Shown piece by piece: positions 8,744 through 20,257 of a stretch of 64,000 bases of DNA (position 1 is the first letter of the stretch; every line of letters starts with the position of its first letter). Position numbers and translations under genes: made by a program. This DNA is from CAWDZK01 sp963807005 (GTDB taxonomy: Bacteria > Actinomycetota > Actinomycetes > JACCUZ01). Under the pieces are notes generated by a model. That model was given only the letters and a program-made list of their open reading frames with translations. It was not told where the DNA came from and did not search any database. The stretch lies in NCBI GenBank assembly GCA_963807005.1, contig CAWDZK010000005.1, positions 186,001-250,000 of the forward strand, in the 5' to 3' direction.

Positions 8744-8757
8744 TGCGGGCGCACGCA
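8744..8757. promoter_or_regulatory. MarR operator 1 (imperfect 14-bp palindrome)
   Basis: TGCGGGCGCACGCA differs at one base from the perfect palindrome of operator 2. It covers the -35 position of the marR promoter and ends two bases before the azoreductase -35 box. Confidence 0.6.
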
Positions 8758-8759
8758 CC

Positions 8760-8788
8760 TTGACACCGAGGTGCCCACGCATCATCAT
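8760..8788 (+). promoter_or_regulatory. Azoreductase promoter (-35 TTGACA, -10 CATCAT)
   Basis: A perfect TTGACA at 8760-8765 is followed after 17 bases by CATCAT at 8783-8788 (4 of 6 matches to TATAAT). The promoter is bracketed by the two MarR operators, so bound repressor would block polymerase on both sides. Confidence 0.6.
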
Positions 8789-8789
8789 G

Positions 8790-8803
8790 TGCGTGCGCAC
8801 GCA
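8790..8803. promoter_or_regulatory. MarR operator 2 (perfect 14-bp palindrome)
   Basis: TGCGTGCGCACGCA is a perfect palindrome immediately downstream of the azoreductase -10 box, over the expected transcription start. Its start is 46 bp from that of operator 1. Confidence 0.62.
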
Positions 8804-8825
8804 TCTATTTGGAAGGAGCGCAGCC

Positions 8826-9452
8826 ATGACCACCCTGCTGCACGTGTCCGCCTCTCCCCGTGGACCCAAGTCCGAGTCCCTGGCCCTGTCCCGGCTGTTC
8901 CTCGACACCTACGCCGACCAGAACCCGGGCGTGACGATCGAGGAGTGGGACCTCTGGGACGGCTCGCTGCCGGAGTTCGGCACCGCCGCCGTCGACGGCA
9001 AGATGGACACCTTCGCCGGCGTCCGCCTCGACGGACCGGCCGCGCTGGCCTGGCGGGAGGTCACCGCCACCTTCGAGCGGTTCGCCGCCGCCGACGCCTA
9101 CCTGTTCAGTCTGCCGATGTGGAACGCGGGCATCCCGTACAAGCTCAAGCAGCTGATCGACGTCGTCAGCCAGCCCGGTCTGGTCTTCGACTTCGACCCG
9201 GTCGAGGGCTACACGGGACTGCTGTCCGGCCGGCGCGCCGCCGCGCTCTACACGTCGGCGATCTACGCCCCCGGCCGGGGACCGGCCTTCGGCTCGGACT
9301 TCCAGTCGCCATACCTGCGGGACTGGCTGACCTGGGCCGGCATCGAGGACGTCCGCGAGGTGTTCTTCCGCCCGACGATCGCCACCGCCGACCCGGAGGC
9401 GCTGCGACAGGTGGCCCGCGAGGAGACGGCGCGGCTGGCGAAGGAGTTCTGA
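8826..9452 (+). CDS. azoR: FMN-dependent NADH:azoreductase/quinone reductase
   Basis: The 208-residue flavodoxin-like enzyme uses NADH and FMN for two-electron reduction of quinones and azo compounds in the cytoplasm. Signatures are HVSASPRGPKSESLALSR (FMN phosphate loop), LFSLPMWNAGIPYKLKQLID (FMN isoalloxazine contact) and the late FDFDPVEGYTGLL segment. Length matches AzoR. The ATG is well set by AAGGAG a few bases upstream (ggaaggagcgcagcc). Divergent marR and two flanking operators make it an inducible detoxification gene. No further gene follows in the operon. Confidence 0.9.
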   Translation: MTTLLHVSASPRGPKSESLALSRLFLDTYADQNPGVTIEEWDLWDGSLPEFGTAAVDGKMDTFAGVRLDGPAALAWREVTATFERFAAADAYLFSLPMWNAGIPYKLKQLIDVVSQPGLVFDFDPVEGYTGLLSGRRAAALYTSAIYAPGRGPAFGSDFQSPYLRDWLTWAGIEDVREVFFRPTIATADPEALRQVAREETARLAKEF

Positions 9453-9583
9453 GGGACGCCCGGCCGGGACGCCGCGACTGCGCTCGACCGGCCGGCTGCC
9501 CGCCGCGGTCGTCGCGGACCGCACAGCGGCGCCTCAGGACCGCCCGGAGCACCTGAGCCGCGGCGCGAGGGCCGGACATGCGT

Positions 9584-9614
9584 CAGGCGCCGGACCGCGG
9601 AGGTCCGGCGCCTG
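9584..9614 (-). terminator. Hairpin downstream of tRNA-Leu
   Basis: A 13-bp perfect stem (CAGGCGCCGGACC and its complement) with a five-base loop starts 11 bases beyond the 3' end of the minus-strand tRNA-Leu. It could also stop plus-strand reading from azoR. Confidence 0.65.
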
Positions 9615-9625
9615 GTCGCTCGGGG

Positions 9626-9709
9626 TGCGCGAGGGGGGAGTTGAACCCCCACGTCCTTTCGGACACACGGACCTGAACCGTGCGCGTCTGCCTATTCCGC
9701 CACTCGCGC
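9626..9709 (-). tRNA. tRNA-Leu (CAG)
   Basis: On the minus strand the acceptor arms GCGCGAG and CTCGCGC pair over 7 bp. The anticodon loop is TTCAGGT, giving CAG, and a long variable arm plus a GTTCAAC T-loop identify a class II leucine tRNA. The terminal CCA is not encoded: four Cs follow the discriminator A. A minus-strand TATCCT at 9720-9725 could be its -10 box. Confidence 0.95.
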
Positions 9710-10023
9710 GAGCCCCGGAAGGATAACAGGGCAGCAGCACCCGGCCGGACCTCGATCCGGTGCCGGATCGAGCGACCGAGTCGGCCACCAGCGCCCCGAC
9801 CGGTCCAGGTCGTGGGACTACCCGGCGCCCCCGGGGGAAGAAGCCGTTCCGACCGTCCCGGCTACGATCACGTGGCCGGTTTCCTGCGGCTGCCGCTGGC
9901 CCGCGACGACACCAGGGATCACGACAGCGACGACACCACCACGACACCCGACCACCAGCCCACGACCACCCGACCCGGACCGCAGCTCCCGGCCGGTCCC
10001 GCCCGAGGAGGTGACCAGATCCG
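9710..10023 (+). other. Intergenic region: tRNA-Leu promoter and long fhaA leader
   Basis: This stretch has no coding potential that I can support. The left end holds the tRNA-Leu promoter (minus). A plus-strand TACGAT at 9863-9868 is a possible -10 box for the fhaA-pknB operon. The remaining 150 bases are strongly C/A-rich on the plus strand (many CGACGACACCACC-like words), so the leader would be nearly unstructured. A strong ribosome-binding site (gaggaggtga) sits just before fhaA. Confidence 0.5.
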
Positions 10024-10728
10024 ATGGGCGTCCTTCAGCGCTTCGAACGACGCATCGAGGAGATGGTCAACCGCCCGTTCGCCCGGGCCTTCAAGGCCGA
10101 GGTGCAGCCGGTCGAGGTCGCCAGTGCGCTGCAGCGCGAGTGCGACGACCGGGCGGCGATCGTGGGCCGCGGCCGGACGATGGTCCCCAACGCCTTCACA
10201 GTGGGGCTGGGTGAGCGCGACCACGAGCGGCTGAGCGTGTACGCCGAGGCGCTCGGGGCCGAGCTCGCCGCGATGGTGCGCGAGCACGCCGACGAGCAGG
10301 GGTACGCGTTCATCGGCCCGGTCACCGTCGAGTTCGAGCTCGACGGCGAGCTGGACACCGGTCGCTTCCAGGTGCGCAGCGCGGCCGTTGCCGGTGCGAC
10401 GGCCAACGAGGCGTCCACGGCTGCCCCCGCCGTCGGCGGCGGGACCGGGGTGCCCTGGGTCGAGGTCAGCGGCACGACGTACGCCCTGGTCCGGGCCGTC
10501 ACCCGGATCGGCCGCGGGGCCGAGGCCGACCTGCGCATCGACGATCCCGGCATCTCCCGCGAGCACGCCGAGCTGCGCCGGTCAGGTGGTGACGTGACCA
10601 TCGTCGACCTGGGCTCGACCAACGGCGTCGTGATCGACGGTCACCGGGTGGACGAGCAACGGCTGCGAGACGGCGCGGCGGTCCGCCTGGGCAGCACCAC
10701 CATGACGTTCCACGAGGGTGCGAGGTGA
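10024..10728 (+). CDS. fhaA: FhaA: DUF3662 and FHA domain protein
   Basis: The 234-residue adaptor reads phosphothreonine marks made by PknA/PknB on cell-wall proteins. Residues 1-115 are the DUF3662 domain, beginning GVLQRFERRIEEMVNRPFA, which is diagnostic for FhaA. A short Ala/Gly-rich linker leads to an FHA domain at about 150-234 with RIGRGAEADLRIDDPGISRE, HAELRR and VDLGSTNGVVIDG, including the conserved Arg, Ser, His and Asn. In mycobacteria FhaA binds the phosphorylated pseudokinase part of MviN; here the pseudokinase is a separate gene at 49.1-50.6 kb. The linker is much shorter than in M. tuberculosis. First gene of a seven-gene operon. Confidence 0.93.
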   Translation: MGVLQRFERRIEEMVNRPFARAFKAEVQPVEVASALQRECDDRAAIVGRGRTMVPNAFTVGLGERDHERLSVYAEALGAELAAMVREHADEQGYAFIGPVTVEFELDGELDTGRFQVRSAAVAGATANEASTAAPAVGGGTGVPWVEVSGTTYALVRAVTRIGRGAEADLRIDDPGISREHAELRRSGGDVTIVDLGSTNGVVIDGHRVDEQRLRDGAAVRLGSTTMTFHEGAR

Positions 10729-10735
10729 CCGCCGG

Positions 10736-11236
10736 GTGAGCGAGATGAGCGAGCTCACGCTGACGATCATCAAGCTCGGCTTCCTCGCCGTGCTGTGGTT
10801 GTTCGTGCTCACCGCGGTGTCGGTCATGCGATCGGACCTGTTCGGCCGACGGGTCGCCCAGCGCACGGGTCGGCGCCCGGCGCCGACGCCGCCGGCGCCG
10901 TCCCGCAAGGACCGGCCGGCGAAGGCCCCGAAGGGCCGCCGCGGTGTCCCGAGCACGTTGGTCGTGACGCAGGGGGCCTTGTCCGGCACCACGGTCCGGC
11001 TGGCCGACGCCCCGGTCACGCTCGGCCGGTCCCAGGACTCGACCATCGTGCTCGACGACGACTACGTCTCCAGCCGGCACGCCCGGTTCTTCCCGCAGGA
11101 CGGGCAGTGGCTGGTCGAGGACCTCGGCTCGACGAACGGCACCTACATCGACCGCAACAAGGTGACCAGCGCGACGCCGGTGAAGATCGGGGTGCCGATC
11201 CGCATCGGCAAGACCGTCGTCGAGCTCCGGAAGTAG
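10736..11236 (+). CDS. fhaB: FhaB/FipA: membrane-anchored FHA domain protein
   Basis: The 166-residue protein has an N-terminal membrane helix (LTIIKLGFLAVLWLFVLTAV) followed by a basic linker and an FHA domain (about residues 85-165) with VTLGRSQDSTIVLDD, YVSSRHARF and EDLGSTNGTYIDR. The FHA pocket residues are all present. GTG 10736 is preferred because AGGTGA lies seven bases upstream; ATG 10745 in the same frame is an alternative. FhaB connects Ser/Thr kinase signalling with division and elongation proteins. It is tightly spaced after fhaA and 13 bases before pstP. Confidence 0.92.
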   Translation: MSEMSELTLTIIKLGFLAVLWLFVLTAVSVMRSDLFGRRVAQRTGRRPAPTPPAPSRKDRPAKAPKGRRGVPSTLVVTQGALSGTTVRLADAPVTLGRSQDSTIVLDDDYVSSRHARFFPQDGQWLVEDLGSTNGTYIDRNKVTSATPVKIGVPIRIGKTVVELRK

Positions 11237-11249
11237 CGGGTCGACGCCG

Positions 11250-12650
11250 ATGGCGCTCGCTCTGCGCTACTCCGCCCGGTCCGACGTGGGACTCCTCCGC
11301 GAGATCAACGAGGACTCCGGCTACGCCGGCCCGCGGCTGCTGGTCATCGCCGACGGTGTCGGGGGCCATGCCGCTGGTGAGGTCGCCTCGTCGATCGCGG
11401 TCGGCGTCCTGTCCACTCTCGACGAGGACTCTCCGGGTGGTGACCTGCTGGAGGCGCTCGCCGCGGCCGTCCACCAGGCCAACGACCACCTTCGCGACAT
11501 GGTCGGCGGTGACCCGGAGCTCGCCGGGATGGGGACCACCGTCACCGCCTTGCTGCGTGCCGGCGGCCGCTTCGGGCTGGTTCATGTCGGCGACTCGCGC
11601 GGCTACCTGCTGCGCGACGGCGCACTGCAGCAGATCACCAAGGACCACACGTTCGTCCAGACGCTCGTCGACGACGGCCGGATCACTGCCGAGGAAGCCG
11701 ACCACCACCCGCAGAAGAACGTCATCACCAACGCGCTCGACGGCCGCGACGACATCGAGCTCGACCTGTCCGTGCGCGAGACCCGCGCCGGCGACCGGTA
11801 CCTGCTCTGCAGCGACGGCCTGTCGAACGTCGTCAGCGAGGAGACCCTGCGCGACACCCTCGCCGCCGAGGCCAGCACCGACGTCGCGGTGGAGCGGCTG
11901 GTCGACCTCGCGCTGCGCGGCGGCGGTCCCGACAACATCACGGCGATCGTCGCCGACGTCGTCGAGGTCGAGACCAAGCCGCCGTCCGCGGTTCCCGTCA
12001 CCGTCGGAGCGGCCGCCGAGGGCGCAGTCAAGCACCTCCGCCGCGACAGCCCCGCGGCCAAGGCGGCCGCGCTGCGTCCGGAGCGTGAGGAGTCCGACGA
12101 CGGCTACGGCGACCACGAGCTCGACGGCCCGCGCCGGTTCCGCCGGTTCCTGCTCGGGCTGCTCGTACTGCTCCTCGCCGCTGGTGGCGCGTACGGCGCC
12201 TACCAGTGGTCCCGCACCCAGTACTACGTCGGCGCGCAGGCCAGCAACGTCGCGATCTTCCGCGGCCTGACGCAGGACGTCGGGCCGATCCACACCTCGA
12301 CGCTGTACCGGCAGGAGGACATCGCGCTCGAGGACCTCCCGACCTACCAGCAGGAGCAGGTGCGCGCCGACATCGCCACCGACGGCCTGGCCGACGCCGA
12401 GCAGCTGGTGGCCCAGCTGCGGGAGCAGGCGATCGCCTGCCAGCGGCTCGCCTCGGCTGCCAGCCCCACCCCGAGCCCCACCGCTAGTCCCTCCCCGACG
12501 ACGGGCCCGTCGACCCCGCCGGCCCCGTCGCCCACCGGACCGAGCGGGTCGGCCGCGCCGACGCCGGGCTCGACGCCGGCTCCCTCCGCAAGCGCCACGA
12601 TCAGCGACGGAACCGTGATCGACTCCTCCGACTGCGGGAGCCCGTCGTGA
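11250..12650 (+). CDS. pstP: PP2C-type Ser/Thr protein phosphatase
   Basis: The 466-residue PstP reverses phosphorylation by PknA/PknB. The PP2C catalytic domain spans about residues 1-237 with metal-binding motifs LVIADGVGGHAAGEVAS, HVGDSRGYLL, LCSDGLSNVV and GGPDNITAIV. A cytoplasmic linker leads to a single membrane helix at about 296-316 (FLLGLLVLLLAAGGAYGAY). The rest is extracytoplasmic, ending in a Pro/Thr/Ser-rich tail (about 405-455). Its stop overlaps the rodA start as GTGA, so synthesis of the phosphatase and elongation SEDS protein is coupled. Confidence 0.95.
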   Translation: MALALRYSARSDVGLLREINEDSGYAGPRLLVIADGVGGHAAGEVASSIAVGVLSTLDEDSPGGDLLEALAAAVHQANDHLRDMVGGDPELAGMGTTVTALLRAGGRFGLVHVGDSRGYLLRDGALQQITKDHTFVQTLVDDGRITAEEADHHPQKNVITNALDGRDDIELDLSVRETRAGDRYLLCSDGLSNVVSEETLRDTLAAEASTDVAVERLVDLALRGGGPDNITAIVADVVEVETKPPSAVPVTVGAAAEGAVKHLRRDSPAAKAAALRPEREESDDGYGDHELDGPRRFRRFLLGLLVLLLAAGGAYGAYQWSRTQYYVGAQASNVAIFRGLTQDVGPIHTSTLYRQEDIALEDLPTYQQEQVRADIATDGLADAEQLVAQLREQAIACQRLASAASPTPSPTASPSPTTGPSTPPAPSPTGPSGSAAPTPGSTPAPSASATISDGTVIDSSDCGSPS

Positions 12651-14044
12651 GCGCGCGCACGGCCATCCGCGCCCGCAAGCCGCGGACCACCGAGCTGGTG
12701 CTGCTGGCGTTCTCGCTGGCCATCTCGATGGCGGCCTATGCCTCGGTCGGGCTGGCACGGGACGGTGCGCTGCCCACCGGGATGCTCGGCTACGGCGGCG
12801 GCCTGGGACTGCTCTTCCTCGGAGCCCACCTGGTGCTCCGCCGGTTCGCCAAGGACGCCGACCCGATCCTGCTCCCCGTGGTCACCACCCTCAACGGTCT
12901 CGGGCTGGCGATGATCCACCGGTTGGACCTCGCCTATGCCGACCGGGCCCAGCAGCTCGACCGGGCCGCCCCGTCGGCTGCCGCGCCGGCACAGCTCACC
13001 TGGACCGCGGTCGGCGTGGTCCTGTTCGTGGCGGTCATCCTGGCGGTCCGCGACCACCGGGTGCTCCAGCGGTTCACCTACACCGCGATGCTCGCCGGTC
13101 TCGTCCTGCTGCTGCTGCCGCTGATGCCGGTCATCGGCACCACCATCAACGGCGCGCGCATCTGGATCCGGCTGGCCGGGTTCTCCTTCCAGCCGGGAGA
13201 GCTGGCCAAGCTGGTGCTGCTGGTGTTCTTCGCCGGGTTCCTGGTGGTCAAGCGCGACGTGCTGGCTCTCGCCAGCCGCCGGGTCGTCGGCATCGACCTC
13301 CCGCGGGCCCGTGACCTCGGACCGGTCATCCTCGCCTGGGCGGCCAGCCTCGCCGTGCTGGTGTTCGAGCGCGACCTGGGCACGTCGCTGCTGTTCTTCG
13401 GTGTCTTCGTCGCTCTCCTCTACGTCGCGACCGAACGACTGTCCTGGCTGCTCATCGGTGTCCTGCTGTTCCTCTTCGGGTCGTTCACGGCCTACTCGCT
13501 GTTCGGCCACGTGCAGCAGCGCGTCGACATCTGGCTGCACGCCTTCGCGCCCGGGAACATCGACAGCGACAGCTACCAGCTGGTGCAGGGCCTGTTCGGC
13601 ATGGGCAGCGGCGGGCTCCTGGGCAAGGGGCTGGGTCAGGGGCGGCCGGAGATCGTGCCGTACGCCCAGACCGACTTCATCGTGGCCGCCTTCGGGGAGG
13701 AGCTCGGCCTGACCGGGCTCATGGCGATCCTGCTTCTGTACGCGTTCGTGGTCCAGCGGGGACTGCGTACCTCGATCGCGGTGCGCGACTCGTTCGGCAA
13801 GCTGCTCGCCGCGGGCCTCGCCTTCAGCGTGGCCCTGCAGGTCTTCGTGGTCGTCGGTGGAGTCACCCGGCTGATCCCGCTGACCGGCCTGACGATGCCG
13901 TTCCTGTCCTACGGCGGCTCCTCCCTGGTCGCCAACTGGGCCCTGGTCGCCCTGCTGCTGCGCATCAGCGACGCCGCCCGTAGGCCGGCCCCGGCGGAGA
14001 CCCCGTCGCTCGCCGACGCGCAGACGCAGGTGGTCCGGCTATGA
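12647..14044 (+). CDS. rodA: SEDS-family peptidoglycan polymerase RodA/FtsW
   Basis: This 465-residue integral membrane glycosyltransferase polymerises lipid II together with its partner PBP. About eleven to twelve membrane helices are visible. SEDS signatures include FSFQPGELAKLVLLVFFAGF, VFERDLGTSLLFFGVF, GLLGKGLGQGRPEIVPYAQ and DFIVAAFGEELGLTG, with the catalytic Asp region and the conserved late loop PFLSYGGSS. It starts with GTG overlapping pstP and is followed 28 bases later by pbpA, its cognate transpeptidase. Confidence 0.94.
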   Translation: MSARTAIRARKPRTTELVLLAFSLAISMAAYASVGLARDGALPTGMLGYGGGLGLLFLGAHLVLRRFAKDADPILLPVVTTLNGLGLAMIHRLDLAYADRAQQLDRAAPSAAAPAQLTWTAVGVVLFVAVILAVRDHRVLQRFTYTAMLAGLVLLLLPLMPVIGTTINGARIWIRLAGFSFQPGELAKLVLLVFFAGFLVVKRDVLALASRRVVGIDLPRARDLGPVILAWAASLAVLVFERDLGTSLLFFGVFVALLYVATERLSWLLIGVLLFLFGSFTAYSLFGHVQQRVDIWLHAFAPGNIDSDSYQLVQGLFGMGSGGLLGKGLGQGRPEIVPYAQTDFIVAAFGEELGLTGLMAILLLYAFVVQRGLRTSIAVRDSFGKLLAAGLAFSVALQVFVVVGGVTRLIPLTGLTMPFLSYGGSSLVANWALVALLLRISDAARRPAPAETPSLADAQTQVVRL

Positions 14045-14072
14045 GGTCGGTACCTGTCGCGGGGGATCGCGC

Positions 14073-15526
14073 ATGAACACACCGCTGCGCCGCCTCTCGG
14101 TCGCCGTGATGCTGCTGTTCGGCCTGCTGCTGCTCAACATCAACTACCTGCAGGTGGTCCGCGCCGACTCACTCCACAAGAACAGCCACAACCCGCGGCT
14201 GATCGCCGAGGAGTACTCCCGCGAGCGCGGCCCGATCGTCGCGGGCAACAAGCCGATCGCGCGCAGCGTCGAGACCGACGACCGGCTGCGCTACTTGCGC
14301 AGGTACAGCGAGGGCAAGCTCTACGCGCCCGCCACCGGCTTCTACTCGCTGGTGTACGGAGCCAGCGGCATCGAGCAGACCGAGAACTCCGTGCTGGCGG
14401 GCACCGACAACTCCCTGTTCGTCCGGCGGGTCCTCGACCTGCTCACCGGCACCCAGCCCAAGGGCGGCAGCGTGACGCTGACGCTGAACCCGGCCGCCCA
14501 GAAGGCGGCCTACGACGGCTTGCGTGCGCTCAACGCCAGGGGCGCGGTGGTGGCCCTGGACCCGACGACCGGCGCGATCCTCGCCATGGTCAGCACCCCG
14601 TCGTTCGACCCCAACCTGGTCTCCGGTCACGACGCCTCGGTCGTCCGGGAGAACTACCAGCGGTTGAGCTCGCAGAAGTCCCGGCCGATGCTCAACCGGG
14701 CGCTGCGCGAGACCTATCCACCCGGCTCGACGTTCAAGCTGGTCACCGCGGCCGCCGCACTCGAGAGCGGCCGGTACACACCCGACAGCAAGGTCGACAA
14801 CTCCGCCGAGCTGAAGCTGCCGCAGACCACCGTGACGCTGCCCAACGAGAACCGTGGGCCGTGCACCACCGCCGGCCAGGCGACCCTCACGGTGGCGCTG
14901 GAGAACTCCTGCAACGTCGCGTTCGGCGCGGTGGGGCTGGACCTCGGGGGCGCCGCGTTGCAGCGGCAGGCCCGCAAGTTCGGCTTCGACACGGCCTACG
15001 AGGTGCCGATGCGCAGCGTCGCCAGCCGCTTCCCCGAGCAGCTGAACCCGCCGCAGACGGCCCAGTCCGCGATCGGCCAGTTCGACGTGCGCGCCACGCC
15101 CCTGCAGATGGCGATGGTCGCGGCCGCGATCGCCAACCGCGGCGTGGTGATGGCGCCCTACCTCGTGCAGGAGGTGCGTGGCCCCAAGCTCGAAGTGCTC
15201 GACACCACCAAGCCGCGCAGTCTCGGTACGGCCATCAGCCCGCAGACGGCCTCGGCGCTGACCGGGATGATGGTGAAGGTCGTCGACCAGGGCACCGGGA
15301 CCAACGGGCAGATCCCCGGTGTTCCCGTCGCCGGCAAGACCGGCACCGCGCAGCAGGGCGGTGGCCGCACGCCACATGCCTGGTTCGTGTCGTTCGCGCC
15401 GGCCGACACCGAGCCGAAGGTCGCCGTCGCCGTCATCGTCGAGGACGGCGCGCAGCAGGCCGAGATCAGCGGCAACGGCCTGGCCGCGCCGATCGCGAAG
15501 AGCGTCATGCGGGCGGTGCTCAAGAA

Positions 15527-15530
<4 letters not shown>
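14073..15530 (+). CDS. pbpA: Class B penicillin-binding protein PbpA
   Basis: The 485-residue transpeptidase cross-links peptidoglycan strands made by RodA. One membrane helix (residues 8-25) anchors it. The active-site triad is intact: SxxK at S219-K222 (GSTFK), SxN at S279-N281 (SCN), and KTG at 422-424 (GKTGTAQ). The length equals M. tuberculosis PbpA, and no long PASTA tail is present. The ATG is 28 bases after rodA. The stop overlaps the pknA GTG (GTGA), tying the enzyme to the kinase that regulates it. Confidence 0.95.
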
Positions 15531-18717
<3,187 letters not shown>

Positions 18718-18756
18718 CGCCGGCAGCAACCGCGGCGCGGCTTCCCGACGGCGACG

Positions 18757-19410
18757 TCAGGCCCGGGTGACGACCGGGGCCAGGCCGACACAGCGGTCCA
18801 GCGCGCCGGGGTCCCCGCAGCGGACCAGCCAGGTCGCGAGCAGCCGGTGGCCCCCCTCGGTGAGCACCGACTCGGGGTGGAACTGGACTCCCTCGACCGC
18901 CAGCTCGCGATGCCGAAGCGCCATCACGAGACCGCCCGCCGTGCGCCCGGTGACCTCCAGCTCGGGCGGGAGGCTGTCCTCCCGCACCGCCAGCGAGTGG
19001 TAGCGGGTCGCTGTGAACGGCGACGGCAGCCCGGCCAGCACGCCGGCTCCGTCGTGCAGCACCTCGCTGGTCTTGCCGTGCAGCAGCTCGGGGGCTCGCT
19101 CGACGACGGCGCCGTGCGCGACGGCGATGGCCTGGTGCCCCAGGCACACACCCAGCACCGGCACCTCGCCCTCGACCTCGCGGACCAGGTCGACGCAGAC
19201 CCCGGCCTTCTCGGGGGTACCGGGCCCGGGGCTGAGCAGGACCCCGTCGTAGGACCTCGCGTCGGCCGGTACGACCTCGTCGTTGCGACGCACCGTGCAG
19301 TCCGCGCCGAGCTGGGCGAGGTACTGCACGAGGTTGAAGACGAAGCTGTCGTAGTTGTCGACGACGAGGATGCGCCGGGGACGCTGCTTTCTCTCGTCAG
19401 TCGTCGTCAC
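18757..19410 (-). CDS. trpG: Glutamine amidotransferase, anthranilate/ADC synthase component II
   Basis: The 217-residue class I glutaminase releases ammonia for anthranilate (tryptophan) or aminodeoxychorismate (folate) synthesis. The N-terminus is RRILVVDNYDSFVFNLVQYL; LLSPGPGTPE forms the oxyanion loop. The nucleophile Cys is in GVCLGHQAIAVAHG and the His/Glu pair is in VEGVQFHPESVLT. The start GTG 19410 was chosen over a long upstream frame because family homology begins here. It overlaps the stop of the small membrane ORF by 4 bases. Which pathway it serves (TrpG or PabA) cannot be decided from sequence, and no trpE/pabB is nearby. Convergent with pknB. Confidence 0.92.
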   Translation of the reverse strand: MTTTDERKQRPRRILVVDNYDSFVFNLVQYLAQLGADCTVRRNDEVVPADARSYDGVLLSPGPGTPEKAGVCVDLVREVEGEVPVLGVCLGHQAIAVAHGAVVERAPELLHGKTSEVLHDGAGVLAGLPSPFTATRYHSLAVREDSLPPELEVTGRTAGGLVMALRHRELAVEGVQFHPESVLTEGGHRLLATWLVRCGDPGALDRCVGLAPVVTRA

Positions 19411-19565
19411 TGGTCCACCGTCACGTCGAGGAAGGGCAGGGAGTCCTCGGCCCAGGGGAACACGGTCGTGAAGAGCACCAGGACGACCGCGGCGGCCAGC
19501 CCCGCTGCCAGCAGCATGCGCACCGGCCACGGGCCGGGCAGGTGCCGCCAGATCCACGCGTACAT
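19407..19565 (-). CDS. 52-residue single-pass membrane protein
   Basis: A short ORF begins MYAWIWRHLPGPWPVRMLL, continues into a hydrophobic helix at about residues 15-36, and ends with an acidic outer tail (PWAEDSLPFLDVTVDQ). Its ATG overlaps the sortase stop (TGATG) and its stop overlaps the trpG GTG (GTGA), so it sits in a fully coupled operon, strong evidence that it is translated. I recall small ORFs of this kind between sortase and trpG genes in other actinomycetes, without known function. By position it may assist the sortase or DUF881 protein at the membrane. Confidence 0.75.
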   Translation of the reverse strand: MYAWIWRHLPGPWPVRMLLAAGLAAAVVLVLFTTVFPWAEDSLPFLDVTVDQ

Positions 19566-20257
19566 CAGGCCTTCCCTCTCGTTCCGGCCAGCGCCTGAGG
19601 GGGGCCGGCCTTCCTCTTCCGGGTCTCCTCCAGGTGCCCGAAGACGATCAACCGCTCGTACGACGCCCAGCGCGGGTTGCAGGTGGTGAGCGTGATGAGC
19701 TCGTCGGTCGGCGTCGCGTCCGGCTTGCCCGGCACCGGGTCGAGGACCCAGATCGACGACGGCGACACGATGCGGGTGCTGTCGACGACGTAGGTGTACC
19801 AGCGGGTGCGTGTCTCCACGACCACCGCGTCGCCCGGGCGCACCCGGTCCAGGTAGGCGAACGGCTGGCCGTTCGTCGCCCGGTGCCCGGCGAGGGCGAA
19901 GTTGCCCACCTGGCCGGGCCTGGCGGTTCCGGGGTAGTGCCCGATGCCGCGAGTGAGGTCGGCCAGGTCGACGCCCTGCACGACCGGCACCGACCAGGAC
20001 TCCCCGAGCCGTGGGATGTGCAGGAACGCGATCCCCTCGCCGAAGTCGACCGTCGTCGGCTTCCCGGTGGCCGGGCCGGTCCCGGTCCCCGGGGCGGCCG
20101 GCGGCCGGGACCACGCCTCCCGCAGGTCGCCTGCCACCTGGTCCGTCTGCCGGTGCGCCTCGTAGTTGGTCCACACCAGCTGGTACGCCACGAACAGCAT
20201 CAGCACCAGCCCTGCGGTGATCAGCAGCTCGCCGAGCCCCCGGACGGCGGGTCGCAT
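19565..20257 (-). CDS. srtE: Class E sortase
   Basis: The 230-residue membrane transpeptidase would attach LAxTG-type proteins to peptidoglycan. A single membrane helix lies at about residues 10-30 (ELLITAGLVLMLFVAYQLVW). The sortase beta-barrel follows, with the catalytic His in GNFALAGHRATNGQPF, the Cys in LITLTTCNPRWASYERLIVF, and the Arg a few residues after it. The TTCNPRWASYER form is that of class E housekeeping sortases. Start ATG 20257 overlaps the DUF881 stop (TGATG). No LAxTG substrate gene is present in the window. Confidence 0.92.
   Translation of the reverse strand: MRPAVRGLGELLITAGLVLMLFVAYQLVWTNYEAHRQTDQVAGDLREAWSRPPAAPGTGTGPATGKPTTVDFGEGIAFLHIPRLGESWSVPVVQGVDLADLTRGIGHYPGTARPGQVGNFALAGHRATNGQPFAYLDRVRPGDAVVVETRTRWYTYVVDSTRIVSPSSIWVLDPVPGKPDATPTDELITLTTCNPRWASYERLIVFGHLEETRKRKAGPPQALAGTRGKA

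Noticed and set aside
6945..8804. Long minus-strand frame over the CAP and hypothetical genes
   Set aside because: Arg/Gly/Pro-rich shadow without family motifs; the plus-strand CAP gene and terminator explain the region.
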